NCBI RefSeq assembly: GCF_001664485.1
Contig: NZ_CP013635.1
Location: 248,001 to 312,000 of the forward strand
Direction: 5' to 3'
DNA from: Rhizobium sp. N324
GTDB taxonomy: Bacteria > Pseudomonadota > Alphaproteobacteria > Rhizobiales > Rhizobiaceae
Length of the DNA: 64,000 nucleotides
The position numbers and the translations under genes are program-made. Shown here piece after piece: positions 16,454 through 25,373 of the stretch. The notes below the pieces were generated by a model that saw nothing but the letters and a program-made list of their open reading frames with translations, had not been told where the DNA came from and did no database searches. The number at the start of each line of letters is the position of its first letter. Positions within the stretch are counted from its first letter, which is position 1.

Positions 16454-17224
16454 CTATTTGTTGGACGCGGCGTCTTCGATGACCTTCGCAACTCGATCGG
16501 GATGAGAGACCATGACGACGTGCGACGCCCCTTTCACCACAACCGTCTCTTTCGAGCCAGCTCGTTCCGCCATCCATGCCAGCGCTGCCGGCGGTATGTT
16601 TTTATCCGCGTCGCCGTAGACAAACCAGGAAGGGATATTCTTCCAGCTCGCCGAAGCTGATGCCTCGCCAAGAGCCTTGTCAGTGACAGGACGCTGTGTC
16701 GCGGCCATGAGCTTGCCTTCTGCCTTCGACACATCTGCAGCGAATTGATCGTGAAACTCACTCTGCTTGATGTACAGGTCCTTTACTCCACCATCCAACA
16801 GCACGGGTTCCGCAAGGGTGGGTGCGAGCGTACTCCCCGGAAACTTACCTGAAAGCGCGATCGCAGTTTCTCCAACATCCGGTGCGAAGGCGGCGACAAA
16901 AACGAGCGATTTGACGTTCGCGCTACCTGCTGCTGCCTCGTTGATCACTGAGCCACCGTAGGAGTGACCCACTAGTACTACGTCGGTCTTCAACCCGGCG
17001 ACCACTTTGCGCACATAATCGCCATCGGTCGTCACGCTTCGAAGCGGATTAGCGACCGCCACCACGGGATATCCACCCTTTTCCAGCCGTGTGATCACGC
17101 CATTCCAGCTGGAGGCATCGGCAAACGCGCCGTGAACAAGGACGACCGTCGGCTTTTCGGCCGCGTTAGCATGCAAAAGGCCGGCTGCGGTCATTGCTGC
17201 GGCGGCGACAAACATCTTCAACAT
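16454..17224 (-). CDS. secreted alpha/beta hydrolase
   Basis: A 256-residue alpha/beta-fold hydrolase with a Sec signal peptide (MLKMFVAAAAMTAAGLLHANA, cleavage near residue 22). The oxyanion-hole HGAFADASSW (31-40), nucleophile elbow GHSYGG (Ser88), an Asp in VYGDADKNIP and His235 in GASHVVM are present, so the enzyme looks active in the periplasm. It resembles salicylate-esterase-like hydrolases of the AB_hydrolase_6 type. Monocistronic; 275 bp lie downstream before the DUF72 gene, with nothing recognisable in them. Confidence 0.88.
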   Translation of the reverse strand: MLKMFVAAAAMTAAGLLHANAAEKPTVVLVHGAFADASSWNGVITRLEKGGYPVVAVANPLRSVTTDGDYVRKVVAGLKTDVVLVGHSYGGSVINEAAAGSANVKSLVFVAAFAPDVGETAIALSGKFPGSTLAPTLAEPVLLDGGVKDLYIKQSEFHDQFAADVSKAEGKLMAATQRPVTDKALGEASASASWKNIPSWFVYGDADKNIPPAALAWMAERAGSKETVVVKGASHVVMVSHPDRVAKVIEDAASNK

Positions 17225-17313
17225 GATCTAGCTCCATTGCATCGTGTACGATTAATTTACGCACAATTATTCATAATGACAACCTCTAAATTCGGTGTTC
17301 ACCTCGATTTGAT

Positions 17314-17337
17314 ATCGCCCCGGGTTCACGGGGCGAT
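17314..17337. terminator. GC-rich hairpin downstream of the SDR-type gene
   Basis: Nine-base arms ATCGCCCCG (17314-17322) and CGGGGCGAT (17329-17337) with a 6-nt loop, in the 250-bp spacer between the SDR gene end (17475) and the hydrolase start (17224). No U-tract follows on either strand, so it may be a Rho-assisted or stabilising hairpin. Confidence 0.4.
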
Positions 17338-17474
17338 GTCAACTCCGTTCGATCTGTAAAAAACGTTCAAAGACGATCGCGCGGCGATAGATCCGGGCGG
17401 TCCAAGGTTTGGGGGCTCAAGGAATTTCAGCGTCGATTTCTCTGCAGGCGAAACGAGGCCGATCGCCGGCAGAA

Positions 17475-18227
17475 CTAAGCCGCCATCGATTGGTAGAGCC
17501 AGTCGGAGAGCTTCTCGGTCGCCAGCCGCGCGCCGGCGCCCGGAAGCAGTGCGGCATCGGTCAATTCGACGCCGAAATACGATGTGGACGGATCCGTTAT
17601 CACCTGCCGTTCGTCTTCGTTGGCGGCGAGATAGATCCGGGCGACCTCATCGATGCCGAACTGCTCCGGGCCGGCGATTTCAACGATACCGCCCAAAGGC
17701 GTTGCGACGGTCAATTCGGCCAGAAAGGCGGCGACCTCCCCGGCTGCGACCGGCCTCATCAAGGCTGGCGGCAGTCGAACGACGTCGCCTTGCCCACCGA
17801 TGTCGATCAATCCATTGATGAACTCGTAGAACTGCGTGGAGCGGAGGATCGTGTATGGGCAACTGGAAGCCTGGATAAGATTTTCCTGTACCAATTTGGC
17901 GTGAAAATAATCGCTTTCCACGAGCCGTGGCGTGCCGACGACGGAGAGGGCGAGATAGTGCCCGACTTCAGCCTCAGCGGCGGCGGCAAGCAGGTTCTTC
18001 GTCGACGCCTTGAAGAAATCCAGGGCCGCATTGTCGCCGAACGATGCGGCGTTGGTGACGTCGACGATGACGTCGGATCCCGCGATGGCCGCGGTGAGGC
18101 CTTTGCCGGTAACCGTATCGACGCCAAGCGACAAGGATGCGGCAGCAACCTCATGGCCCGACCGGCGCAGGCTTTCGCTGAGCCGTGTTCCGATGACCCC
18201 GCTTGCTCCCACCACGGAAATTTTCAT
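17475..18227 (-). CDS. NAD(P)-binding SDR-type (NmrA-like) oxidoreductase
   Basis: A 250-residue atypical short-chain dehydrogenase / NmrA-like protein. The N-terminal Rossmann motif is VVGASGVIGTRL (residues 5-16) and the family has no classical YxxxK; YLALSVVGTPRLVESDYFHAKLVQE and YTILRSTQFYEF fit the atypical NAD(P)H-binding group. It could be a redox sensor or a reductase; the substrate is unknown. It stands alone, divergent from the large histidine kinase. Confidence 0.85.
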   Translation of the reverse strand: MKISVVGASGVIGTRLSESLRRSGHEVAAASLSLGVDTVTGKGLTAAIAGSDVIVDVTNAASFGDNAALDFFKASTKNLLAAAAEAEVGHYLALSVVGTPRLVESDYFHAKLVQENLIQASSCPYTILRSTQFYEFINGLIDIGGQGDVVRLPPALMRPVAAGEVAAFLAELTVATPLGGIVEIAGPEQFGIDEVARIYLAANEDERQVITDPSTSYFGVELTDAALLPGAGARLATEKLSDWLYQSMAA

Positions 18228-18569
18228 GTCGGCATCCTCGCGATCGATTGGATCGACAATGACCGGAAAACCGAATCCCTTCCATCATGCGAGAGGGTTG
18301 GCGCCCTAGCCGGAGGTATAGCCGAGCAGACCGAAAGTTTAGGATGACCCACCGAGGAACGGGGTCGGTCGTCCGTTTCCTGTTTGTGCCGGAGATCCCG
18401 CGGCGGCGCAACGCTACCTCTCCGCGCGGTGCATGGATTTCCATGAGTTGCAGCTGTGGTGTGGCGGGGTTACGGTTCGAACATGAGTTCGCCGGCTCCG
18501 ATATCAAAACAGAATGTTGTACCAAATGCTGACGATCCCCGGGCTTTGCCTGTCCGGAAGGAGCTGTTG
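18228..18569. other. 342-bp divergent spacer between the SDR gene and the histidine kinase
   Basis: No gene supported. The kinase frame is open through the last third (an ATG at 18483), but the strong AAGGAG at 18558-18563 favours the start at 18570. Promoters for both divergent genes should lie here; no clear sigma-70 hexamers or long palindromes were seen. Confidence 0.4.
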
Positions 18570-21500
18570 ATGATGAGCGTCTGGTCGCACCGCCCCCGAG
18601 CCCTGTATCTGGGGCTTTTCATCGCCGCCTATGTGCTCGCCTGCGGCTTTGCCCAGTCGCTCGCGATCGTGCCGGGGACGGGTATTTCCATCTGGCCCCC
18701 GGGCGGGCTTTTCATCGCCACGCTCATCCTCGCCCCCAGGCGCAGCTGGCCATGGTGGATATTGGGGGGCTGCCTGGCGGAGTTACTCAGCAATGCCATC
18801 TGGTTTTACAGTCCCCTGCCTGCGGCCTTCCTGATCTATGTCGGCAACGCTCTTGAAGCGGTGGTCGCGGCATGGCTGATCAATCGTGTCTTGAAGCGGC
18901 CGGCACAGCTGGAAACCTTGCAGGAGGTTCTCGCATTCGTCGTGCTGGGCGCCGGCATTGCGCCGGTCGTGAGCGCGACGGTGGGAAGTGCGACGCTCGC
19001 CTGGTTCGGCATACAATCGCAATCCTTCGTGACGGCCTGGCCTCTCTGGTGGATCGGGGACGCAACCGGCGTTCTGATCGTCGCGCCGCTGGCGCTCGCC
19101 GTCTTCCACAACTGGCGCGGCAAGACCCGGCTCTCGGCCGCGCAATGGGTGGAGGCTGGCGTCCTTGGGCTGATTTTTCTCGGTGTCGCCGCCCTGTCGC
19201 TCAGCGGCTATCTTCCCTTCGCCTACATCATCATGCCGCCCCTTCTTTGGGCCGCGGTCCGCTTTGAGTTCAAGGGCGCCGCCATATCGCTGGCTCTCCT
19301 CGCCCTCATTACGGCCATCTTCACAATGACCGGCGCAGGCGAGTTCGTCGCCGATCCCGAGTCCCAGAAACACAAGCAGATCATGCTGCAGCTCTTTCTG
19401 GCCATCTCGGCATTTTCGGCGCTGATCGTTGCCGGCATATCCAGGCAACACCAGCTGGCCGTGCTGACATTGCGCCAAAGCGTGGAGACGCTGCGCGAGC
19501 GGGAGCAGGAGCTCTCGCAGCTTGTCGACATGGTTCCAAGCCACGTCTGGCGTCTGACACCCAAGGGCGAACCGACCTTCTTCAACCGACGGATGGTCGA
19601 TTTCCTCGGATTCGATGTCGCGGATTCGGACAGGCCCGGCATGAGCCAGTTGGAGGCAGCCATTCATCCGGATGATGCAGCCGGCTTCACCCAGGCGCTC
19701 AACCATTGCCTCGCCACCGGCGAAAACTTCGCCATGCGATATCGGCTGCGCCGCGCTGATGGCGTCTATCACTGGATGTCGAGCCGCGCCGAGCCGATGC
19801 GGGATCAGGCCGGCAGCATTGTCCAGTGGTATGGTCTTTGCCACGACATCGACGATCAGGTCCGTGCCGAAGAGGCGGTACGCCTGAGCGAGCGAACGCT
19901 GCGACAGATGATCGACGCAGTGCCGGTTCGCGTCTGGAGCGTGGAGCCAGCGAGTGGCTCGGTCTATTTCAACAAACGCTATCAAGACCATTTCCGCGCC
20001 GTGATCGCCGATTTCGACGCCCGCGGCGAGCCGCGTATCGAAGAGCTGCTGCAGCAGCTGATCCATCCTGAAGACGCACCCGACGTCCAGCGCACGCTGC
20101 AGAATTGTTTCGAAAGCGGCGGCGGCACCGCGATGCGGTTTCGCTGGCGTGAAAAGGACGACGTCTACCGCTGGGCGGAGTGCAGGGTGGAACCCCGGCG
20201 CGACGACGACGGAAGGGTCGTGCAATGGTACGGTGTTTCTCTCGACATCGACGAGGAGGTGCGCGCGCTCGAGGCATTGCGTGATCGCGAGCGGGAACTG
20301 TCGCAGCTCGTGGACATGGTCCCGGTGCACATCGCCCGCATGGCGCCTGATGGCAAGCCGACCTTCTTCAGCAAGCGCACACTGCAATCCATTGGGGTTG
20401 ATGACGTCGCAGCCTGGGACACGCCGGATATCAGCCGCTCGGCGGCGATCATCGGGGCAACCGTGCATCCAGAAGATGGGCCGCGCATGCGGGAGGTGCT
20501 CGCTCATGCGCTTGCGACCGGCGAGCCCTACACGATACGATATCGCCGGCGTTGGGCAGACGGCGAATATCGCTGGATGGAAGGCCGCGCAGAGCCGTTG
20601 CGGGATCAGAATGGAGCGATCGTGCAATGGTATGCGGCTGCGATCGACATCGATGACGAGGTGCGTGCGCAACAGGCACTGCGTGAGCGGGAGCGCGAGC
20701 TGTCGCAGCTCGTCGACATCGTTCCGAGCCTTCTCTGGCGCCTGAATGCGGAGGGCGAACCGACCTTCTTCAACAAGCGGCTGATCAATTTTCTCGGTCC
20801 CGATATCGCAGATGTAGGCAAGCCCGGCATGAAGCGGCTGTCCGCCATCATCGAAGCCGCCATCCATCCCGACGATGCGGAGAGCCTTGCCGGGGCGCTG
20901 AGGCATTCCTTCGCCACCGGCGAGCGCTTCTCGAAACAATATCGCCTGCGGCGCGCCGATGGCGTCTACCGCTGGGTCAGAGGCAGCGCCGAGCCGCTGC
21001 GGGACGAGAGCGGACAGATCATTCAGTGGTACGGCCTGACGCATGACATCGACGATCAGCTGCGTATCGAGGAGGAGCTGCGCGAGAGGGAGCGCTCGCT
21101 CTGGCAGATCGTCGAAACGCTGCCGGCAATGATCGATTGCGCAGCGCCCGATGGGGAGCCGGTATACCGTAACCCTCAGCTCCGCGATTTCCTCGGATAT
21201 AAGCTCGAAGAGCTTGATGGAACCGGGAAAACCCGGCTGGACGGCACGCTGGATGCCGGCGTTCATCCCGACGACGTGGCCGGGGTCAAAGACAACTATG
21301 CCCATTCATTGCGCACCGGCGAGCCCTATGCGCGTCGGCATCGTCTGCGGCGGTTCGATGGCGAATATCGCTGGGTCGAGACGCGCGCTGCGCCGATGCG
21401 CAATGCCGAAGGCGTCATCGTCCAGTGGAATGTCATCTGCCTCGATATCGACGCAGAGGTTCGGGCGGAGGACGATCTGCGGCAAGCGCGGGAAGGCCTT

Positions 21501-22196
21501 GCGCGGGCGAGCCAGGTGGCGAGCCTTGCCGAGCTTTCGGCCTCCATCGCCCATGAGGTGAACCAGCCGCTTGCCGCCGTCGTCGCAAACTCGCATGCCT
21601 GCCAGCGCTGGCTGATGGCGGAGCCCCCGAATATGGAGCGGGCGCAGAGGACGGTCGAGCGAATCATCCGCGATGCAAACTCGGCCGCCGATGTCGTCAG
21701 CCGCATCCGCGCCCTGTTCAAGCAGTCCGCAGACAGGAGAGTGCACACGACGCTCTCCGGCGTCATCGACGAAGCGCGCAACCTTATGGCCGACGAAGCG
21801 GCCCGGCGGCGCGCCAGGATGGACGTGGACGTCGATGGAAACCTTCCGTTCATCGCCATCGATCGCATCCAGATCCAGCAGGTTCTGATCAATCTCGTCC
21901 GCAACGGCATCGAGGCGATGGAGACCGTTTCCGGCGACAGGGTGATCAAAATGCGCGTCCGCCATATCGGGAATGCCGTCCAGACCGAGATCAGCGATCG
22001 CGGCCAGGGGATCGAGTTTCCCGAAAAGATGTTCGAGCCGTTCTTCACGACCAAGGAAAACGGCATGGGCATGGGTCTGGCGATCTGCCGCTCGATCGTC
22101 GAGCTGCACGGCGGACGCTTGTGGGCAGAGAAGAACAATCCGCACGGAGCGACGTTGATCTTCACATTGCCCATTGAAACAAAGGCGGTGTCATGA
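18570..22196 (+). CDS. MASE1 sensor histidine kinase with five PAS domains
   Basis: A 1208-residue hybrid-sized sensor kinase. An N-terminal MASE1 membrane-sensor domain (about residues 5-295, GTGISIWPPGGLFIATL, eight or so TMs) is followed by five tandem PAS/PAC units starting near residues 308, 439, 570, 704 and 837. Next come an HKA dimerisation domain with the phosphorylated His995 in SIAHEVNQPLAAVV and an HATPase_c domain (NLVRNGIEAM, DRGQGI, GMGMGLAIC). It resembles FixL/DctB-like kinases that partner FixJ-type regulators. The start at 18570 is set by AAGGAG 6 nt upstream; earlier in-frame starts exist at 18456 and 18483. Its TGA overlaps the next gene's ATG. Confidence 0.9.
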   Translation: MMSVWSHRPRALYLGLFIAAYVLACGFAQSLAIVPGTGISIWPPGGLFIATLILAPRRSWPWWILGGCLAELLSNAIWFYSPLPAAFLIYVGNALEAVVAAWLINRVLKRPAQLETLQEVLAFVVLGAGIAPVVSATVGSATLAWFGIQSQSFVTAWPLWWIGDATGVLIVAPLALAVFHNWRGKTRLSAAQWVEAGVLGLIFLGVAALSLSGYLPFAYIIMPPLLWAAVRFEFKGAAISLALLALITAIFTMTGAGEFVADPESQKHKQIMLQLFLAISAFSALIVAGISRQHQLAVLTLRQSVETLREREQELSQLVDMVPSHVWRLTPKGEPTFFNRRMVDFLGFDVADSDRPGMSQLEAAIHPDDAAGFTQALNHCLATGENFAMRYRLRRADGVYHWMSSRAEPMRDQAGSIVQWYGLCHDIDDQVRAEEAVRLSERTLRQMIDAVPVRVWSVEPASGSVYFNKRYQDHFRAVIADFDARGEPRIEELLQQLIHPEDAPDVQRTLQNCFESGGGTAMRFRWREKDDVYRWAECRVEPRRDDDGRVVQWYGVSLDIDEEVRALEALRDRERELSQLVDMVPVHIARMAPDGKPTFFSKRTLQSIGVDDVAAWDTPDISRSAAIIGATVHPEDGPRMREVLAHALATGEPYTIRYRRRWADGEYRWMEGRAEPLRDQNGAIVQWYAAAIDIDDEVRAQQALRERERELSQLVDIVPSLLWRLNAEGEPTFFNKRLINFLGPDIADVGKPGMKRLSAIIEAAIHPDDAESLAGALRHSFATGERFSKQYRLRRADGVYRWVRGSAEPLRDESGQIIQWYGLTHDIDDQLRIEEELRERERSLWQIVETLPAMIDCAAPDGEPVYRNPQLRDFLGYKLEELDGTGKTRLDGTLDAGVHPDDVAGVKDNYAHSLRTGEPYARRHRLRRFDGEYRWVETRAAPMRNAEGVIVQWNVICLDIDAEVRAEDDLRQAREGLARASQVASLAELSASIAHEVNQPLAAVVANSHACQRWLMAEPPNMERAQRTVERIIRDANSAADVVSRIRALFKQSADRRVHTTLSGVIDEARNLMADEAARRRARMDVDVDGNLPFIAIDRIQIQQVLINLVRNGIEAMETVSGDRVIKMRVRHIGNAVQTEISDRGQGIEFPEKMFEPFFTTKENGMGMGLAICRSIVELHGGRLWAEKNNPHGATLIFTLPIETKAVS
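19491..21476 (+). repeat. five tandem PAS-encoding repeats inside the kinase gene
   Basis: Units begin at 19491, 19884, 20277, 20679 and 21078 (periods 393, 393, 402, 399 and 399 bp). Each starts near LRxRExxLxQLVD and ends near RDxxGxIVQWYGxxxDID. Units 1, 3 and 4 are closest at the DNA level, suggesting recent internal duplication. Confidence 0.85.
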
Positions 22197-22834
22197 CGGC
22201 CGATGACCATATCGTCTTCATCGTCGATGACGATGAACGCATCCGCGAAGCGCTTGGCGAGCTCATGGACTCGCACGGCATGCGCGCCATCGCCTTCGAA
22301 TCGGCCGGCGATTACGTGAAAGCGGAGAAGCCCGACGTGCCCGCCTGCCTCATCCTCGATATCGAGCTGCCTGATATCAACGGCCTCGATCTGCAGAGGC
22401 AGATCGCCGACAGGGACCATCCGCCGATCGTCTTCATTACCGGGCACGGCGACATTCCCTCCTCGGTGCGGGCGATCAAGCACGGCGCCGTGGATTTTCT
22501 GACCAAACCATTCAGTGACGCGGATCTCCTGGCGGCAATCCAGGCAGCACTCGCCGAGGATCGGGCAAAGCGATCGGGACGCGCCGAACTCGACATGCTG
22601 AAACGTCACTATCTCGACCTGACGCCGCGCGAGCGCGAAGTGCTGCCGCTCGTGGTCAGCGGCCTTCTCAACAAGCAGGCGGCAGCCGAACTGGGAATCA
22701 GCGAAGTCACGCTGCAGATCCATCGACGAAATGTGATGCAGAAAATGGCCGCGGCCTCGCTCGCCGATCTCGTGCGGATCGCGGAGAAACTGGAAATACC
22801 GATTACCCACTCGCGCCGGGTGGGGGGGAATTGA
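22193..22834 (+). CDS. FixJ-family response regulator
   Basis: A 213-residue two-domain regulator. The receiver domain (about 1-120) has the acidic pair DDD at 12-14, phospho-acceptor Asp56 in LILDIELPD, Thr in FITGHGDIP and Lys in FLTKPF. It is joined to a LuxR-type HTH (about 145-200, LTPREREVLPLVVSGLLNKQAAAELGISEVTLQIHRRNVMQKM). The GHGDIP..V.A.K.GAVDFLTKPF pattern is typical of FixJ/TodT-like regulators. Its ATG overlaps the kinase stop (ATGA), so it is the likely cognate partner. Confidence 0.92.
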   Translation: MTADDHIVFIVDDDERIREALGELMDSHGMRAIAFESAGDYVKAEKPDVPACLILDIELPDINGLDLQRQIADRDHPPIVFITGHGDIPSSVRAIKHGAVDFLTKPFSDADLLAAIQAALAEDRAKRSGRAELDMLKRHYLDLTPREREVLPLVVSGLLNKQAAAELGISEVTLQIHRRNVMQKMAAASLADLVRIAEKLEIPITHSRRVGGN

Positions 22835-22836
22835 AC

Positions 22837-23214
22837 ATGACCGAGACAAGACATGTCGTCGCAATTGTCGATGACGATCCAAGACTGCTGGAATCGATGG
22901 GCGACCTGCTGGAATCGGCGGGTTACGTGGCCCGCGGCTTCCCGTCGGCGGGCTCGCTGCTCGTCAGCGGGCTGTCGGACTTCGACCTGCTCATCACCGA
23001 TATCGGAATGCCCGGCATCGACGGCTTCGAGCTTCGTGACCTTGTGCGAAAATCACGTCCCGAGTTGCCGGTGTTCCTGATCACGGGCCGCCACGAGATA
23101 GCCGATCAGGGTCGCGCTCAGGGAGGCGGCGGTTTTTTCCGCAAGCCCTTCGATGCCCAGGCCCTGCTGGCGGCTATCGCCAATGCTTTACACCAATCGA
23201 GAGATGGAGGGTAA
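22837..23214 (+). CDS. single-domain receiver (CheY-like) protein
   Basis: A 125-residue receiver-only protein with no output domain: DDD at 12-14, phospho-acceptor Asp55 in LLITDIGMPG, Thr in FLITGRHE, and Lys in FFRKPF. It probably acts as a phosphate sink or a go-between in the phosphorelay of the adjacent MASE1 kinase, as in FixJ/FixL-type systems with SDRRs. The ATG at 22837 follows GGGGGGGAA; it begins 2 nt after the previous stop. A glycine-rich QGGGGFFRKPF replaces the usual A.xGA.xFLxKP, which is unusual. Confidence 0.85.
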   Translation: MTETRHVVAIVDDDPRLLESMGDLLESAGYVARGFPSAGSLLVSGLSDFDLLITDIGMPGIDGFELRDLVRKSRPELPVFLITGRHEIADQGRAQGGGGFFRKPFDAQALLAAIANALHQSRDGG

Positions 23215-23215
23215 C

Positions 23216-23908
23216 ATGAGAGTTGACCAGCCGTTGCTGCGGAGATCGGCGCCGTCATCGTTGCAGTGCAAGTATGAAGAGGATCAGCCGCTCGTCATTA
23301 TCGTCGATGACGACGCATCGATTCGCGAGGCGCTGTCGGAGTTGATCCTCTCGGCGGGTTTTCAGTCGGTCAGTTTCGCCTCGACCCGCGAATTGCTTGA
23401 TGCCGATATCCTGGAAAATCCCGGCTGCCTGATCCTCGATGTCCGCATGCCCGGAGCAAGCGGCCTTCACCTGCAAAGCCATCTGGCCGAAAACGGCATT
23501 TCGAAACCGATCATTTTTCTGACCGGCCACGGCGATATTCCGATGACGGTCCAGGCGATGAAGGCGGGTGCTGTGGATTTTCTCACCAAGCCGGTGCGGG
23601 ACCAGACGCTGCTCGACGCCATCACCGCGGCCATTGCGATGGATGCCGAACGACGGGCCGAAGCCGCAATCGCCAAACGCAATGTCAAACGCCTGGAGAC
23701 GCTGACGCAGCGGGAGCGTGAAGTCCTGCACGAAGTGGCGCACGGACGCCTCAACAAGCAGATCGCCTTCGATCTCGGCATCAGCGAAGTGACGGTCAAG
23801 CTGCATCGCAGCAACGTCATGCACAAGATGGAGGCCGCCTCGATCGGCGAACTGATCCGGGCCTGGGAGACGCTGCCGGCGCATATGCGGCAGGCCGGCT
23901 CGCGTTAA
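23216..23908 (+). CDS. second FixJ-family response regulator
   Basis: A 230-residue regulator with a 24-residue N-terminal lead, a receiver (DDD 31-33, Asp75 in LILDVRMPG, FLTGHGDIP, FLTKPV) and a LuxR-type HTH (LTQREREVLHEVAHGRLNKQIAFDLGISEVTVKLHRSNVMHKM, about 165-210). The start at 23216, 1 nt after the previous stop, follows GGAGGG. It is a close relative of the 22193-22834 regulator, so the locus holds two FixJ-like outputs for one kinase. They may bind different promoters or compete for the phosphoryl group. Confidence 0.9.
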   Translation: MRVDQPLLRRSAPSSLQCKYEEDQPLVIIVDDDASIREALSELILSAGFQSVSFASTRELLDADILENPGCLILDVRMPGASGLHLQSHLAENGISKPIIFLTGHGDIPMTVQAMKAGAVDFLTKPVRDQTLLDAITAAIAMDAERRAEAAIAKRNVKRLETLTQREREVLHEVAHGRLNKQIAFDLGISEVTVKLHRSNVMHKMEAASIGELIRAWETLPAHMRQAGSR

Positions 23909-24075
23909 TTTTATCAATTGCCTGTCCACTTGATGCGCGCCGTATCCGATTTGCGTCGAAAAAGATGGTGCGGCGCCGGCAATGGGTTTCGCCTTGGCAC
24001 CCATGCGTTATCTCTAAATTAAAGCTCGGGGATATGACCTCATGCCCGGCTTAAATTTCATAAAGGAGATCACGC

Positions 24076-24435
24076 CTGAACACTCGATCGCCAGCCGCGC
24101 CTTCCCTTGAAGCCAACGCCTTCGACATCGAAGCAAACTTCCTGTCGGCCATGGGGAACGCCAAACGGCTTCACATTCTGCACCTGTTGACGCAGGGAGA
24201 AGTGTCCGTGACCGTCCTGGCCGATGAAGTCGGATTGAGCCAATCTTCGACCTCACAGCATCTGGCAATTCTTCGAGAACAAGGTCTCGTGCAGACGCGA
24301 AGGGCTGCCCAGACGATCTATTATTCCCTTCAATCCGGCATGGCAAAGACGATGCTCGACACGCTGACCGACATCTTCGGATCGCGCCGTCGCGCCCCGG
24401 CAGACCGCGTCCGAGCCGGGCATCCGGCGAAATGA
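24076..24435 (+). CDS. ArsR-family regulator, probable CTG start
   Basis: A 119-residue (from CTG) winged-helix regulator of the ArsR/SmtB family: the core NAKRLHILHLLTQGEVSVTVLADEVGLSQSSTSQHLAILREQGLVQTRRAAQTIYYSL is complete. An ATG at 24151 would cut off the N-terminal helix (LEANAFDIEANFLSAM) that ArsR folds need. The frame opens at a TAA (24061-24063) and the only codon behind the strong AAAGGAG (24062-24068) is CTG at 24076, 7 nt away; there is no ATG, GTG or TTG before 24151. No metal-binding ELCVCDL motif is seen, so it may sense a redox or organic signal. Confidence 0.8.
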   Translation: MNTRSPAAPSLEANAFDIEANFLSAMGNAKRLHILHLLTQGEVSVTVLADEVGLSQSSTSQHLAILREQGLVQTRRAAQTIYYSLQSGMAKTMLDTLTDIFGSRRRAPADRVRAGHPAK

Positions 24436-24627
24436 CGAAGCCTTGCTCTTGCCGCTCGTGATCGGTCTCCTATTCTGCCGAGGATGACCTTGCCGCCATC
24501 ACGTCGGAAGCATCGATCCCTGATGAACGTTTGATGTAGGCCTCCTAGACCACGGTGTGATTCCGCCTCCATCGCGAATGGAGATAATGAACCACATCAG
24601 GAATTGAACGGTCAGGAGGACGCGATC

Positions 24628-25293
24628 ATGGACGTATATGAGGCAGTCACGAGCCGACGGTCGGTGCGCGGATTCAAAGATAAGCCTGTGGCGAGGGAGA
24701 TACTTGAGCGCGTGCTGACCGCCGCGGCTTGGTCGCCCTCAGGATCGAACATCCAGCCATGGAACACCTACGTGATGACCGGCGCGTCGCTGGCCGAGCT
24801 CAAGACATCAGCCGTCGAGCGCGTGGCCCACGGCGACGCCTGGGACAAACGGCAGTATGAGATGTATCCGCCGGCACTGAAGTCCCCGTACGGGGAGCGT
24901 CGCTCCGCCTTCGGCAAGGAGCGCTACAGCGCGCTCGGCATTGCGCGCGAGGATTGGGAGGCGCGCCAGCGGGCGGCAATCGCCAACTGGAACTGCTTCG
25001 GCGCGCCCGCCGCCCTGTTCTGCTATATCGACCGTGACCTCGGCCTGCCCCAATGGGCCGACGTCGGCATGTATCTGCAGACCGTCATGCTGCTGCTCCG
25101 CGCCGAAGGGCTGCACAGTTGCCCGCAAATGGCATGGTCACAGGTTCGCGAGACCGTCGCGGAGGCCTTGTCACCCCCGGACGGGCTCATCCTCTTCTGC
25201 GGCATGTCGATCGGGTACGAGGACCCCGCGGCAAGTTCTGCCCATACGGGCCGCGCCCCGCTCGCCGAGACGGTCACTTTCGTCGGCGATTAG
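24628..25293 (+). CDS. nitroreductase family protein
   Basis: A 221-residue FMN-dependent nitroreductase starting MDVYEAVTSRRSVRGFKDKPV, with the usual AAWSPSGSNIQPW (FMN and dimer contact, about residues 32-44), FLY-like FCYIDRDLGLPQWADVGMYLQT, and GMSIGYEDPAA near the C-terminus. It reduces nitro or quinone compounds with NAD(P)H. The start at 24628 follows AGGAGG; it is followed by an FMN reductase, so the pair may serve detoxification or redox stress. The ArsR gene upstream could control both. Confidence 0.9.
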   Translation: MDVYEAVTSRRSVRGFKDKPVAREILERVLTAAAWSPSGSNIQPWNTYVMTGASLAELKTSAVERVAHGDAWDKRQYEMYPPALKSPYGERRSAFGKERYSALGIAREDWEARQRAAIANWNCFGAPAALFCYIDRDLGLPQWADVGMYLQTVMLLLRAEGLHSCPQMAWSQVRETVAEALSPPDGLILFCGMSIGYEDPAASSAHTGRAPLAETVTFVGD

Positions 25294-25373
25294 TTCCTTA
25301 TGCTTGAAGGACAAGAGAGGCCTCCTATCATTCCTGCGTGTACGTCCTTGCCACCGCGATACTGGAGAACGCC

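Noticed and set aside
18783..21305. An 840-codon minus-strand open frame
   Set aside because: It is antisense to the kinase's PAS array and repeats with its periodicity; composition is that of a shadow frame.
19491..21476. A possible CRISPR or mobile repeat array
   Set aside because: The roughly 400-bp units encode PAS domains in frame; there are no short repeats with unique spacers.
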